Assembly: GCA_964595355.1 (NCBI GenBank)
Contig: CAZQQD010000095.1
Coordinates: forward strand, 1 to 10,838
Length of the DNA: 10,838 nucleotides
Direction: 5' to 3'
Origin: JAKAGZ01 sp964595355
Lineage (GTDB): Bacteria; Bacteroidota; Ignavibacteria; Ignavibacteriales; Ignavibacteriaceae
The notes under the pieces were generated by a model. That model was given only the letters and a program-made list of their open reading frames with translations. It had not been told where the DNA came from and ran no database searches. Shown one piece after another: positions 1-7,489 of the stretch; the first letter of the stretch is position 1, and the number at the start of each line of letters is the position of its first letter. The position numbers and the translations under genes are program-made.

Positions 1-13
1 TCCTTTTAGTTTT

Positions 14-1468
14 TTAACTCATCCAGTTTACTTTAGATTCCGGATTCCATTTAGTCGTAATTTTTTTAGGTTTGGTAAAAAATTCAATTGAGCTTTTACC
101 CGTAATGTCTCCAACTCCAAACTTTGATTCATTCCATCCACCAAATGAAAAAGGTTCACGAGGAACCGGCACACCAATATTCACCCCAATCATCCCTGCA
201 CTCGCATGTTCAGCAACATAATTTGCTGCACCACCACTTTGTGTGAATACTGCGGCTGCATTTCCATAGAGAGAACTGTTTTGAATTTTCATTGCCTCTT
301 CGATTGTTTTTGATCTCATAATTGAAAGGACAGGACCAAAAACTTCTTCTTTTGCTATTTTCATATCTGGTCGTACATAATCAATAACAGTTGGTCCAAC
401 ATAAAAACCATTTTCTTTTCCAGGCACTCTATAATTTCTTCCATCAACTAAAACTTTAGCACCATCTTTTTCAGCTTGGGTAATATAATTTTCAATTCTT
501 TCCTTGGCTTGTTTTGAAATGATAGCTCCAAGATTTTGACCGGGAATTATTTTTTTTGCTTCTTCGCAAAGCTTTTCAATAATGTGATCAACCGCTCCTA
601 CACCGACCATTGCAGAAGCTGCCATACAACGCTGTCCAGCACAACCTGACATCGATGCAGCAATATTAGAAGCAGCCATTTCAGTGTGAGCATCGGGTAA
701 AACTATAAGATGATTTTTCGCTCCGCCAAGAGTAAGTGCTCTTTTCAGTTTTGACGTTGCTCTGGTATAAACAACTTTTGCAACCTTTGTCGAACCAACA
801 AAAGTTACAGCTTCAATACCGGGATGATCACAGATTGCTTCAACGACTTCTTTATCACCGTGAACAACATTAAAAACTCCGTTTGGGAGTCCTGCTTCTT
901 TTAATAATTCGGCAAGTCTGTTTGCACTTAAAGGAACCTGTTCGGATGGTTTTAAAATCATTGTGTTTCCAAGACACAAAGCATTCGGAATCGTCCAGTT
1001 AGGAACCATATTGGGAAAATTAAAAGGCGTTATACAAGCAACAACACCGAGAGGATATTTTTCTATCCGGCATTCTACTCCTTTACTAACCTCAAGAACT
1101 TCGCCTGAAGTTAATTGTGGAAGTGAGCACGCAAATTCTGTTACCTCTATACTTTTTTCAACTTCTGCTCTAGATTCTGAAATCGTCTTTCCATTTTCAA
1201 TATGAACCAGCTCTGTTAGCTCTTCAATATGTTGTTCTAACAAGTATTTGTATTTATAAAAGACCTGTACTCTTTCTTTGATTGGTTTATTTGACCACGC
1301 GGGAAATGCTTTTTTTGCTGCTTCTACAGCTTTATCGAGATCAGACTTTGTAGACAAAGGTACAGTTGAAATTACAGAACCATCTAGCGGTGAATACACA
1401 TCAAGCTTTCCGTCCCCACTTGTAGTAAGTTTCCCCTCGACAAAATTACTTAGCGCTGGATACTTCAT
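14..1468 (-). CDS. mmsA: CoA-acylating methylmalonate-semialdehyde dehydrogenase (aldehyde dehydrogenase superfamily)
   Basis: A 484-residue protein, full length for the MmsA/IolA family. The family oxidises (methyl)malonate semialdehyde with NAD+ and CoA to propionyl-CoA or acetyl-CoA plus CO2, in valine or inositol/beta-alanine breakdown in the cytoplasm. Visible: the Rossmann-side motif ITPFNFPNMVP (146-156), LKPSEQ (172-177), FVGST (223-227), and GGAKNH (248-253), where Asn replaces the general-base Glu of ordinary ALDHs, a mark of this CoA-dependent subfamily. GQRCMA gives the catalytic Cys281 beside Arg280. EEVFGPV is at 374-380 and the C-terminal pocket motif GVPVPREPFSFGG at 432-444. 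The ATG start has a GGAG Shine-Dalgarno 6 nt upstream. It is separated by 131 bp from the glycosyltransferase and may have its own promoter. An AAGGA at the extreme left edge (minus strand) could serve a following gene outside the window. Odd: a lysine (105) where I expect the carboxylate-binding Arg, so the exact substrate is less certain than the family. Confidence 0.9.
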   Translation of the reverse strand: MKYPALSNFVEGKLTTSGDGKLDVYSPLDGSVISTVPLSTKSDLDKAVEAAKKAFPAWSNKPIKERVQVFYKYKYLLEQHIEELTELVHIENGKTISESRAEVEKSIEVTEFACSLPQLTSGEVLEVSKGVECRIEKYPLGVVACITPFNFPNMVPNWTIPNALCLGNTMILKPSEQVPLSANRLAELLKEAGLPNGVFNVVHGDKEVVEAICDHPGIEAVTFVGSTKVAKVVYTRATSKLKRALTLGGAKNHLIVLPDAHTEMAASNIAASMSGCAGQRCMAASAMVGVGAVDHIIEKLCEEAKKIIPGQNLGAIISKQAKERIENYITQAEKDGAKVLVDGRNYRVPGKENGFYVGPTVIDYVRPDMKIAKEEVFGPVLSIMRSKTIEEAMKIQNSSLYGNAAAVFTQSGGAANYVAEHASAGMIGVNIGVPVPREPFSFGGWNESKFGVGDITGKSSIEFFTKPKKITTKWNPESKVNWMS

Positions 1469-1517
1469 AGCGGACTCCGTAATTATAAATATACGCCTCC
1501 CAGCTTAAACCGGGTTT

Positions 1518-1549
1518 AGAAAATAGAAATAATCTTTTAAATAAACAAA
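1518..1549 (-). promoter_or_regulatory. Possible promoter of the mmsA-like gene
   Basis: On the minus strand TTTG (1546-1549) is followed after 20 nt by TATTTTCT (1518-1525), a partial match (six of eight) to the Bacteroidota -7 element TAnnTTTG at the right distance. It lies about 50 bp upstream of the ATG. No transcription terminator is evident between this point and the glycosyltransferase stop, so read-through from upstream is equally possible. Confidence 0.25.
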
Positions 1550-1599
1550 GGAATAATAACCTCATCATCTTGAATATATTCCGGGGTTTAGTTCTATCG

Positions 1600-3156
1600 T
1601 TATTCAAAATGTTTAGTTGAAGGCCAGACTTCCTGAATAGTTTTCTTAGGTTCTTTACAAATCCAGATCGGCTGGTTATTTTCATAAGGCATTGAATATT
1701 TCAAATGGAGAGTATCCGCAGGAATTACTTCTCCAAAAAGCTGGCTTAATGATTTTTCGCTACTCCCAATAACTATTACTACTTTGATATTTTTTCTTAC
1801 AGGTCCCCACAAGTAATAATTATTGTGTCCCGAAATTGCAGGAGCTAAACCATCCTTTTTACCAAAGAAATTTATTGCTCCTGCTTCTCCGTAATTTCCA
1901 CAGAAAATCACGCAGGTTTGTTTTTCTTTGGGAGTCAATTTATCATACGTATTAGCTATCTGTTCTGTCATTTCTTTCCACCCAAACATATCTGCAAAAA
2001 ATTGAGGAAGCTGTGCAAGTTGTTTTTTTTCAGATGTTGAAGGCTTTATTCCAAAAAATTCTGCATATTTTATATAAGTCTTAACAGGTAGTACTGGAGC
2101 TGCCAGTGGGGCTACCCAAATTGATAAAGCAAGTAAAATAACAACAGCTGGTTTAGGCCAAAATATTTTTCTCTTTTCAAAAATATTTTCTAAAAACATT
2201 CCGCCTCCAGCAAACAGAACGGGAAACGACGAAGAAAGATACTCTGCTTTACTCGAAGGATTTAATAACAATATAACCAACACGGCAATAAATATTAATG
2301 CGAGTATACGAAATTGATTTTGATCTTTATTAAACAATAAATAATATAATCCCAATATCCAGATTGGAAAAGTTATAGGATTTTCCATTAAAATAAGTGA
2401 TTTAAGAAAATCCAAAGGGGATTGTAAAACATATTTATCTTTCAATGCATTTCGCATAAACTCAATTGTTGGATAATCATTCTGAATTTGCCAGATGATA
2501 TAAGGAAGAAAAATAATTCCTGTTATAATGAAAGCAATCCAGGGTTCTTTTGTTAGTAATAGTTTTCTGTGTTTTGTCAAAAGTAAGCCGACAAATAAAC
2601 CACCGCCAAACCAGAGCATGCTGATCTTGTTCATTAATCCAAGACCAATTATTATTCCAAGTAAGTACCACAAATTTTTATTCTGATTTTTAATTATCAA
2701 AATGAGCAAATAAAATGAAAAGGCCCAGAAGAAAAGATCAAAGCTGTTCATTGAATAATAGGTATTTAAAGAAAGATTAATCGGTGCTATAATCACACAT
2801 ATTGCAGCAACCGATTGTGCAAAAACTCCTCCGCCAAGTTCTTTTGCAATCTTGCCACTTATGAAAACTGTCAACGCCCCAAGCAATGCAGGAAGAAATC
2901 TTATAGCAAGCAATGAATCACCAAGTATTAACCTAGAGATTTTAAGCATCAAAATTGAAAACGGCGGCTGGTCAACATATCCCCATGCAATATGATTTGA
3001 GCAGGCTATGTAATAAAACTCATCGCGGAAAAATCCATAGGCTCCATTTGCATTAATAAAAAAATGAAATAAAAATTTAAATAGGGTTAAGATCACCAGA
3101 ATAAAAGTTGCACTAAAAAAATATTCTGACCAGCGTGTCTTGTTTTGATTAGTCAT
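1600..3156 (-). CDS. GT39-type integral membrane glycosyltransferase (ArnT / dolichyl-P-mannose mannosyltransferase-like)
   Basis: A 518-residue polytopic membrane protein of the GT-C fold. The family moves a sugar from a polyprenyl-phosphate carrier to lipid or protein on the outer face of the cytoplasmic membrane; the acceptor here cannot be told. A first TM helix at about 13-34 is followed by the external loop with the paired acidic residues Asp45-Glu46 in FRDEFYY, then GYVDQPP (59-65), both typical of the PMT_2/GT39 domain. Further hydrophobic helices continue to about residue 355. The C-terminal 150 residues are mostly soluble and contain GNYGEAGAINFFGKK and SGHNNYYLWGP, a tail motif I recognise from bacterial GT39 proteins. 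The ATG start has only a weak purine run (AAAGAG) upstream. Its start is 19 bp after the APC permease stop, so the two probably share a transcript. The family call is firm; the substrate is unknown. Confidence 0.85.
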   Translation of the reverse strand: MTNQNKTRWSEYFFSATFILVILTLFKFLFHFFINANGAYGFFRDEFYYIACSNHIAWGYVDQPPFSILMLKISRLILGDSLLAIRFLPALLGALTVFISGKIAKELGGGVFAQSVAAICVIIAPINLSLNTYYSMNSFDLFFWAFSFYLLILIIKNQNKNLWYLLGIIIGLGLMNKISMLWFGGGLFVGLLLTKHRKLLLTKEPWIAFIITGIIFLPYIIWQIQNDYPTIEFMRNALKDKYVLQSPLDFLKSLILMENPITFPIWILGLYYLLFNKDQNQFRILALIFIAVLVILLLNPSSKAEYLSSSFPVLFAGGGMFLENIFEKRKIFWPKPAVVILLALSIWVAPLAAPVLPVKTYIKYAEFFGIKPSTSEKKQLAQLPQFFADMFGWKEMTEQIANTYDKLTPKEKQTCVIFCGNYGEAGAINFFGKKDGLAPAISGHNNYYLWGPVRKNIKVVIVIGSSEKSLSQLFGEVIPADTLHLKYSMPYENNQPIWICKEPKKTIQEVWPSTKHFE

Positions 3157-3175
3157 AAATTTTACTCTTTATTTT

Positions 3176-4510
3176 TTAAAAGGGCCATTCTTTCATTCTG
3201 TATGATCTGAAAACAAAAATTACTGTTCCCAGTATCATCATTCCTATTCCTCCCAGAGCAAAATAAAATCCGGTAGAAAGAAATAATCCTACCCAAACTA
3301 AAATTGCTATAAGTGCAGGAACCGGATAAAGTAGCATTTTATAAGGGAAAAAACTTCCTGGTCTATTTTTATGAATAATCATTATCCCAACTGCTTGCCC
3401 GATAAATTGTACTATTATTCTCATTGCAAGTATGGCACTTATTACGTCCCTTAGTTTGAACAGCATACTAAAAACAAATCCGAGGGCCCCGAGTATCAAC
3501 AAGGAAACGTGAGGGAAATGTTTCGTTGGATGTACTTTCCCGAAAGCTTTAAAGAACAAACCATCTCTTGCGGCAGCATATGGAACTCTCGAATAACCTA
3601 ACAAAACGGCAAACAAAGATGAAAAAGCAATCCACAAAACAAGTACAGTTACAATATTTGCTGCACCTGCGCCATAAATTTTCTCCATAAATGTGCTCAT
3701 TATAAATTCTGACTTTGCAGCTTCCTTCCACGGAACAACTCCAAGTACACTTATATTCATTAATAAATACAAGACGGCTATTCCACCAATTGAAATGAAA
3801 ATACTTCGTGGAATATTTTTCCCTGGTTCTTTTATTTCTGAACCAAGGTGACAAACATTGTAATATCCAAGATATGTATAAATAGTTTTTACGGAAGCCG
3901 AACCCAGTGTAACAAAAAACAACCACGAAAAATCAAATGAGATTTTGGAAAAATCAAAAGCAAGATGATAATTGAAGTGAGTAGCTCCGCCAAATATCAG
4001 CCAGGCAATTGTGCCAAAAACACCTACCCATAAAAGCAAGGTGATTTTCCCTACATCCTGAATTTTTCTATACAAAAGAATTACAAGAAATATTACAAGC
4101 AATCCTGAGATTAATTTTTGTTCAATTGGAGTGAGAGGAATTAAATAAGAAAAATATTGAGAAAACCCTATCGATCCGGAAGCAACAACCAGAGGTGCCT
4201 GAATTATAGTTTGCCAGATAAAGAGAAAAGAAAACAATCTTCCCCAGCTCTTGGGTCCGTAAATTTCGCGGAGAAAAACATAGCTACCTCCCGCTTCCGG
4301 CATTGCTGCACCAAGTTCTGCCCAGATAAATCCATCAACAAAAGCAAGGAACGCACCGACTATCCATGCAAACAGAGCCTGTGGTCCGTTCATATCCTGT
4401 ATCACTAACGGAATAACAATGAACGGCCCTATGCCGACCATATCAATCATATTTAATGCGGCTGCTTCCTTTAAACCAAGGCCGCGTTCGAGTTTATCTT
4501 GTTTCGTAAT
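3176..4510 (-). CDS. APC-superfamily amino acid permease, apparent ATT start
   Basis: A membrane transporter of the amino acid-polyamine-organocation superfamily (AA_permease_2), with about 12 hydrophobic helices. The first ATG (4448-4450) would give 424 residues starting MIDMVGIGPF, but that is already the middle of the family's first helix. Reading upstream in frame gives TKQDKLERGLGLKEAAALN, a normal APC N-terminus, back to a TAA at 4529-4531. No ATG, GTG or TTG occurs in that stretch. ATT at 4508-4510 lies 5 nt after GAGG (4516-4519), the best Shine-Dalgarno here, so I place the start there (444 residues). Other marks: substrate-binding VGIGPF in helix 1, WAELGAAMPEAGGSYVFL in helix 3, and RVPYAAARDGLFFKAFGKVHP late in the chain. 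The substrate is unknown. It is first gene of a likely two-gene unit with the downstream glycosyltransferase. The family is sure; the start is inferred, and an ATG-to-ATT mutation or sequence error is an alternative. Confidence 0.85.
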   Translation of the reverse strand: MTKQDKLERGLGLKEAAALNMIDMVGIGPFIVIPLVIQDMNGPQALFAWIVGAFLAFVDGFIWAELGAAMPEAGGSYVFLREIYGPKSWGRLFSFLFIWQTIIQAPLVVASGSIGFSQYFSYLIPLTPIEQKLISGLLVIFLVILLYRKIQDVGKITLLLWVGVFGTIAWLIFGGATHFNYHLAFDFSKISFDFSWLFFVTLGSASVKTIYTYLGYYNVCHLGSEIKEPGKNIPRSIFISIGGIAVLYLLMNISVLGVVPWKEAAKSEFIMSTFMEKIYGAGAANIVTVLVLWIAFSSLFAVLLGYSRVPYAAARDGLFFKAFGKVHPTKHFPHVSLLILGALGFVFSMLFKLRDVISAILAMRIIVQFIGQAVGIMIIHKNRPGSFFPYKMLLYPVPALIAILVWVGLFLSTGFYFALGGIGMMILGTVIFVFRSYRMKEWPF

Positions 4511-4535
4511 TTTAGCCTCGATGAAAATTTAAATT

Positions 4536-4567
4536 GAAAAATACTTTACAGAAAGATGAAATGACAA
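4536..4567 (-). promoter_or_regulatory. Possible promoter of the permease-glycosyltransferase unit
   Basis: On the minus strand TTG (4565-4567) is followed after 21 nt by TATTTTTC (4536-4543), seven of eight bases of the Bacteroidota TAnnTTTG element. Transcription would begin around 4530, giving a leader of roughly 20 nt that contains GAGG and then ATT at 4510. This geometry supports both the promoter and the proposed start codon. It is a pattern match only. Confidence 0.35.
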
Positions 4568-4613
4568 TGTAAGATACATTCCTAAGAAATCTTTTTAATT
4601 AAAATCCGGCCTT

Positions 4614-5741
4614 CTACGTAATAAAAGTTTCAAAATCATCCCGTGTAATTATTTCATTATGGCTTTCAGGATACGTGCGTTCAAAAAGTTTTGGAAACTT
4701 TCGTTTACTTTTACTATTCCACTTAAATTCAAAAGCAAAAAGTTTGCCGTCTCTTTCTTCCAAATAATCTATCTCGTTCTGCTGGTATGTTCTCCAAAAG
4801 TACCTGTTCGCAAATATTCTATTATAATGTAGAAATTTTATTCTTTCAGATATAATAAAATTCTCCCATAATGCACCCACATCATTGCGCAACTGTAGAC
4901 TATTAAAATTATTAACCACAGCATTCATGATTCCATTATCAAAAAAATAAAATTTTCGGCTCTTCTTTAATTCATTTCTCAGATTTCTGCTAAAGGAACC
5001 CAGGCGAAAAACTATAAAAGCTTTTTCAAGCAAAGTTAAATACTTTTCAGTAGTTTCATTATCTAATCCTGTCATTTGTCCAAGTTCCAGGTATGATACT
5101 TCACTACCAACCTGAAAGGCAAGAGCCTGAACAAGTCTTTCCAGTTTTTCCGACTTTTGTATTTTCTCCCAAATCAGGATATCCTTATAAAGATAACTGT
5201 CTGCTAGTTGTTTCAAAAGTTCAATTCTACCTTCCTTTGCCGTAACAATATCAGGATAGTAACCATAAATCATCCTGTTCTCTAACATCCTTTTCTCTTC
5301 CAGTATTCCATGGTAATCCACCATTTCACCAAATGAAAAAGGGAAAAGGAAATACTCAATTTTTCTACCGGTTAACGGTTCATTTATTTTATTCGCAAGT
5401 TCAAATGAAGATGACCCCGTTGCAATAACTTGTATATCGGAAAAATTATCTACCAACAATTTCAAGCAAATTCCTATATTCTCTATCCTTTGCGCTTCAT
5501 CAAGTATAACAATTTTATTTTTACCTATAAGACTTCTTAATTTAGATGATGTTGCATCTTTAAAAATGGCCCTCACATCTGCTTCATCACCATTTAGCCA
5601 TAAATAATGATATTTCGATTTCTCCATCAGCTTTTTTACGAGCGTTGTCTTTCCTACCTGTCTCGCTCCTAAAATCAGAATGGCTTTCTTCTTGAAAAAG
5701 TTATTAGCAATTAAATTTTCTGCCTTTCTTGTGATTATCAT
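4614..5741 (-). CDS. AAA ATPase with C-terminal DUF4143 region
   Basis: A 375-residue protein, usual length for this family of stand-alone bacterial and archaeal ATPases whose cellular role is poorly known. The N-terminal AAA_14 domain has Walker A GARQVGKTT (25-33), Walker B VILDEAQ (78-84), a sensor-1-like IATGSSSFEL (106-115) and LTGRK (123-127) with a likely arginine finger. A central region (about 200-255: GSEVSYLELGQMTGLDNETTEKYLTLLEKAFIVFRL read in parts) looks like a winged helix. The C-terminal part carries NEIDYL (322-327) and FEFKW (337-341), matching the acidic/lysine core of PD-(D/E)XK nuclease-like folds. The ATG start has a weak GAG/AAAAGA upstream. It is monocistronic: 103 bp separate it from the permease start, and the upstream gap of 218 bp holds two inverted repeats over its probable promoter. 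It is intact, with no truncation or frameshift. These genes are often scattered by transfer; nothing here proves that. Function unknown. Confidence 0.85.
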   Translation of the reverse strand: MIITRKAENLIANNFFKKKAILILGARQVGKTTLVKKLMEKSKYHYLWLNGDEADVRAIFKDATSSKLRSLIGKNKIVILDEAQRIENIGICLKLLVDNFSDIQVIATGSSSFELANKINEPLTGRKIEYFLFPFSFGEMVDYHGILEEKRMLENRMIYGYYPDIVTAKEGRIELLKQLADSYLYKDILIWEKIQKSEKLERLVQALAFQVGSEVSYLELGQMTGLDNETTEKYLTLLEKAFIVFRLGSFSRNLRNELKKSRKFYFFDNGIMNAVVNNFNSLQLRNDVGALWENFIISERIKFLHYNRIFANRYFWRTYQQNEIDYLEERDGKLFAFEFKWNSKSKRKFPKLFERTYPESHNEIITRDDFETFIT

Positions 5742-5775
5742 TCTTTTAACTCATAAAATTAGATAAAAGCTAAGG

Positions 5776-5806
5776 AAAACTTAATATTTTGCGAAATCAT
5801 TCGCAA
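5776..5806 (-). promoter_or_regulatory. Possible promoter of the AAA/DUF4143 ATPase gene
   Basis: On the minus strand TTG (5804-5806) and TAAGTTTT (5776-5783, seven of eight bases of TAnnTTTG) are 20 nt apart, about 35 bp before the ATG. The first inverted repeat (5789-5806) fills the spacer and includes the TTG, so a protein bound there should interfere with transcription. Inferred from pattern and position. Confidence 0.3.
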
Positions 5807-5838
5807 TATTTCATATAATTTTGCGATTATTTTCGCAA
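5789..5838. promoter_or_regulatory. Paired operator-like inverted repeats TTGCGA-N6-TCGCAA
   Basis: Two perfect 6-bp inverted repeats with the same layout: TTGCGA(aatcat)TCGCAA at 5789-5806 and TTGCGA(ttattt)TCGCAA at 5821-5838. Their centres are 32 bp apart, close to three helical turns. The arms are identical and the 6-bp spacers differ, as expected for binding sites of a dimeric regulator rather than for a duplicated segment. A weaker third arm pair, read on the minus strand as TTCGTA-N5-TGCGAA, overlaps the outer side of the second site. They sit between the divergent-facing ends of the ATPase start and the permease stop, so the ATPase gene is the only obvious target. Confidence 0.6.
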
Positions 5839-5904
5839 TTTTTACGAATACGTCCTGACCGATCATCTTGGAAAAAGTCCTCGAATAAGAAATAATTCAA
5901 GAAA

Positions 5905-5946
5905 TGAAAAAATAAAAACTCATAGCTCGGCCCGAAACAAAAGCTA
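5905..5946 (-). terminator. Weak possible terminator after the MgtC/permease operon
   Basis: Reading the minus strand just past the permease stop, TAGCT and AGCTA (enclosing a CGGGCCG-rich loop) can pair and are followed by a T-rich run (GTTTTTATTTTTTC). The stem is only five to six pairs, so this is a marginal intrinsic terminator and may be chance. Confidence 0.25.
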
Positions 5947-5959
5947 AACCATTAAAAAT

Positions 5960-7444
5960 TTAAGTATGAAGCTTACTGTGCTTAAATCCATAGCTCCTGT
6001 AAACCATCATTCCGACAATCAGCCACCCGGCAAATCTTACCCAGGTAATCCAGGGAAGTCCCATCATTAAATACAGACAGGCTCCAATTCCTAAAAGAGG
6101 AACCCAGGGAACAAAAGGAACTCTAAAAGATCTGGGCCGGTCAGGTTCTCGGCGGCGTAAAATTATAATGCCAATACAGACAAGAATAAAAGCGAACAGT
6201 GTCCCTATGTTTGTGAGGTCAACCATTTCATCAATAGTTGTGAACATTGCAGTAACACCGACAACAACACCTGTCAATATAGTAGCAAAATAAGGTGTTC
6301 TGAATTTCGGATGCACTTCTGCAAATTTTTTAGGAAGCAATCCGTCACGTGCCATTGAGAAAAATATTCTTGGCTGACCCATCTGAAAGACAAGCAGCAC
6401 TGCAGTGTGAGCAATAACGGAACCAAAGGCTATTATTCCTATAAAAAGATCTTTATTCTTTTCAATATTAGCATACTGAAAAGCAAGTGTAAGAGGTTCT
6501 GCCTGCTGAGTCGCCAGCATTTTTACAAGAGCCTGGTAAGGAATAATTCCTGTGAAGACCGCTGCAACAGCTATATATAGTATAGTACAAATTATAAGTG
6601 AACCAATTATACCGATCGGCAAATCCCTTTTGGGATTTTTAACTTCTTCTGCAACGGTTGAGACTGCATCAAAACCTATATAAGCAAAAAATACAACCGC
6701 AGCTCCTGCCTGAATACCCGACCATCCATTTGGGGCAAAAGGAGACCAGTTTGCCGGTTTAACATAGTGTACGCCAACATAAATAAAAAAACCAAGTATA
6801 ATTAATTTGATGATTACCATTGTAGCGTTAAACCGGGCACTTTCTTTTATTCCTATCACCAGTACTATCGTTATCAATGCAACTATGCCAATTGCGAGAA
6901 CATTAAAAACTATAGGTACTCCAAAAATGTGCGGTGCATTTTCAAGCAGGCCGGGAATTTTTTCCGCCGTTCGATAATCCGTTGACATCCATCCCGGAAT
7001 ATTTACACCAAGCCCCGCCACTAACGTTTTAAAATAATTCGCCCAGCTTATGGCAACCGCTACGTTGCCGACCGCATATTCAATTATCAAATCCCATCCG
7101 ATTATCCAGGCAATAAGCTCGCCAAGTGTTCCGTATGAATAAGTATAAGCGCTTCCCGAAATAGGAACCATCGCTGCAAACTCTGCATAACAAAGAGCAG
7201 CAAACCCGCATGCAATTCCGGTAATAACAAATGATAGCATTAAAGCGGGACCAGCACCGGGGCGTGCCATATCTCCCGCTGCCGCTGTGCCAATCGTTGC
7301 AAAAATTCCAGCACCTACTATCGCCCCAATTCCCAAAAGGGTTACATCTAACGGGCCAAGTGTGCGCTTAAGCTGCTTGCTCGGATCTTCGCTCTCGTGC
7401 ATAATTGCATCGAGGCTTTTTGTTTTGAAAATTTGATTAAACAA
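5960..7444 (-). CDS. Cationic-amino-acid-transporter-like APC permease
   Basis: A 494-residue polytopic permease of the APC superfamily, CAT subfamily (YfnA/YhdG-like), expected to import amino acids across the cytoplasmic membrane with protons. The N-terminal cytoplasmic segment ends in QLKRTLGPLDVTLLGIG. The helix-1 unwound substrate motif GAIVGAGIF is at 40-48, CYAEFAAMVPISGSAYTYSY is in helix 3 (85-104), and GWDLIIEYAVGNVAVAISW follows. FFAYIGFDAVSTVAEEVKNP and FSMARDGLLPKKFAEVHPKF are the usual central and late motifs. The tail (RSFRVPFVPWVPLLGIG onward) is the CAT C-terminal helix pair. The start codon is TTG (7442-7444), supported by CGGAG five nt upstream; no other start fits. It begins 36 bp after the MgtC/DUF4010 stop, same strand, so it is the second gene of a likely operon. 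The residues do not reveal which amino acid is carried. Confidence 0.88.
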   Translation of the reverse strand: MFNQIFKTKSLDAIMHESEDPSKQLKRTLGPLDVTLLGIGAIVGAGIFATIGTAAAGDMARPGAGPALMLSFVITGIACGFAALCYAEFAAMVPISGSAYTYSYGTLGELIAWIIGWDLIIEYAVGNVAVAISWANYFKTLVAGLGVNIPGWMSTDYRTAEKIPGLLENAPHIFGVPIVFNVLAIGIVALITIVLVIGIKESARFNATMVIIKLIILGFFIYVGVHYVKPANWSPFAPNGWSGIQAGAAVVFFAYIGFDAVSTVAEEVKNPKRDLPIGIIGSLIICTILYIAVAAVFTGIIPYQALVKMLATQQAEPLTLAFQYANIEKNKDLFIGIIAFGSVIAHTAVLLVFQMGQPRIFFSMARDGLLPKKFAEVHPKFRTPYFATILTGVVVGVTAMFTTIDEMVDLTNIGTLFAFILVCIGIIILRRREPDRPRSFRVPFVPWVPLLGIGACLYLMMGLPWITWVRFAGWLIVGMMVYRSYGFKHSKLHT

Positions 7445-7458
7445 AATTACTCCGTTTG

Positions 7459-7489
7459 TTTTTAGAAGAATGTATTTTTTTTAGAAGAA
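7459..7489. repeat. Short direct repeat TTTTTAGAAGAA x2
   Basis: TTTTTAGAAGAA occurs at 7459-7470 and again at 7478-7489, 19 bp apart. The second copy covers the stop codon and last residues of the MgtC/DUF4010 gene; the first lies in the gap before the permease Shine-Dalgarno. It looks like a slippage duplication and carries no evident function. Confidence 0.5.

Noticed and set aside
963..1508. Plus-strand open frames at 963-1205 and 1278-1508
   Set aside because: They lie antisense inside the well-conserved aldehyde dehydrogenase gene (the second overrunning its start), have low-complexity translations with no recognisable motif, and lack ribosome binding sites.
1504..1517. TAAACCGGGTTTA palindrome as a terminator after the glycosyltransferase gene
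   Set aside because: The arms leave a one-base loop, there is no T-run on the minus strand after it, and it sits too far from the stop codon and overlaps the candidate dehydrogenase promoter region.
1446..1685. Minus-strand 79-codon frame spanning the gap before the dehydrogenase
   Set aside because: It overlaps both the end of the glycosyltransferase gene and the start of the dehydrogenase gene in another frame, and its translation resembles no protein.
3549..4408. Open frames inside the permease gene (3549-3926 minus, 4157-4408 plus)
   Set aside because: The protein of the main frame is clearly a complete transporter; these are rich in Cys/Trp/Arg in patterns typical of out-of-frame reading.
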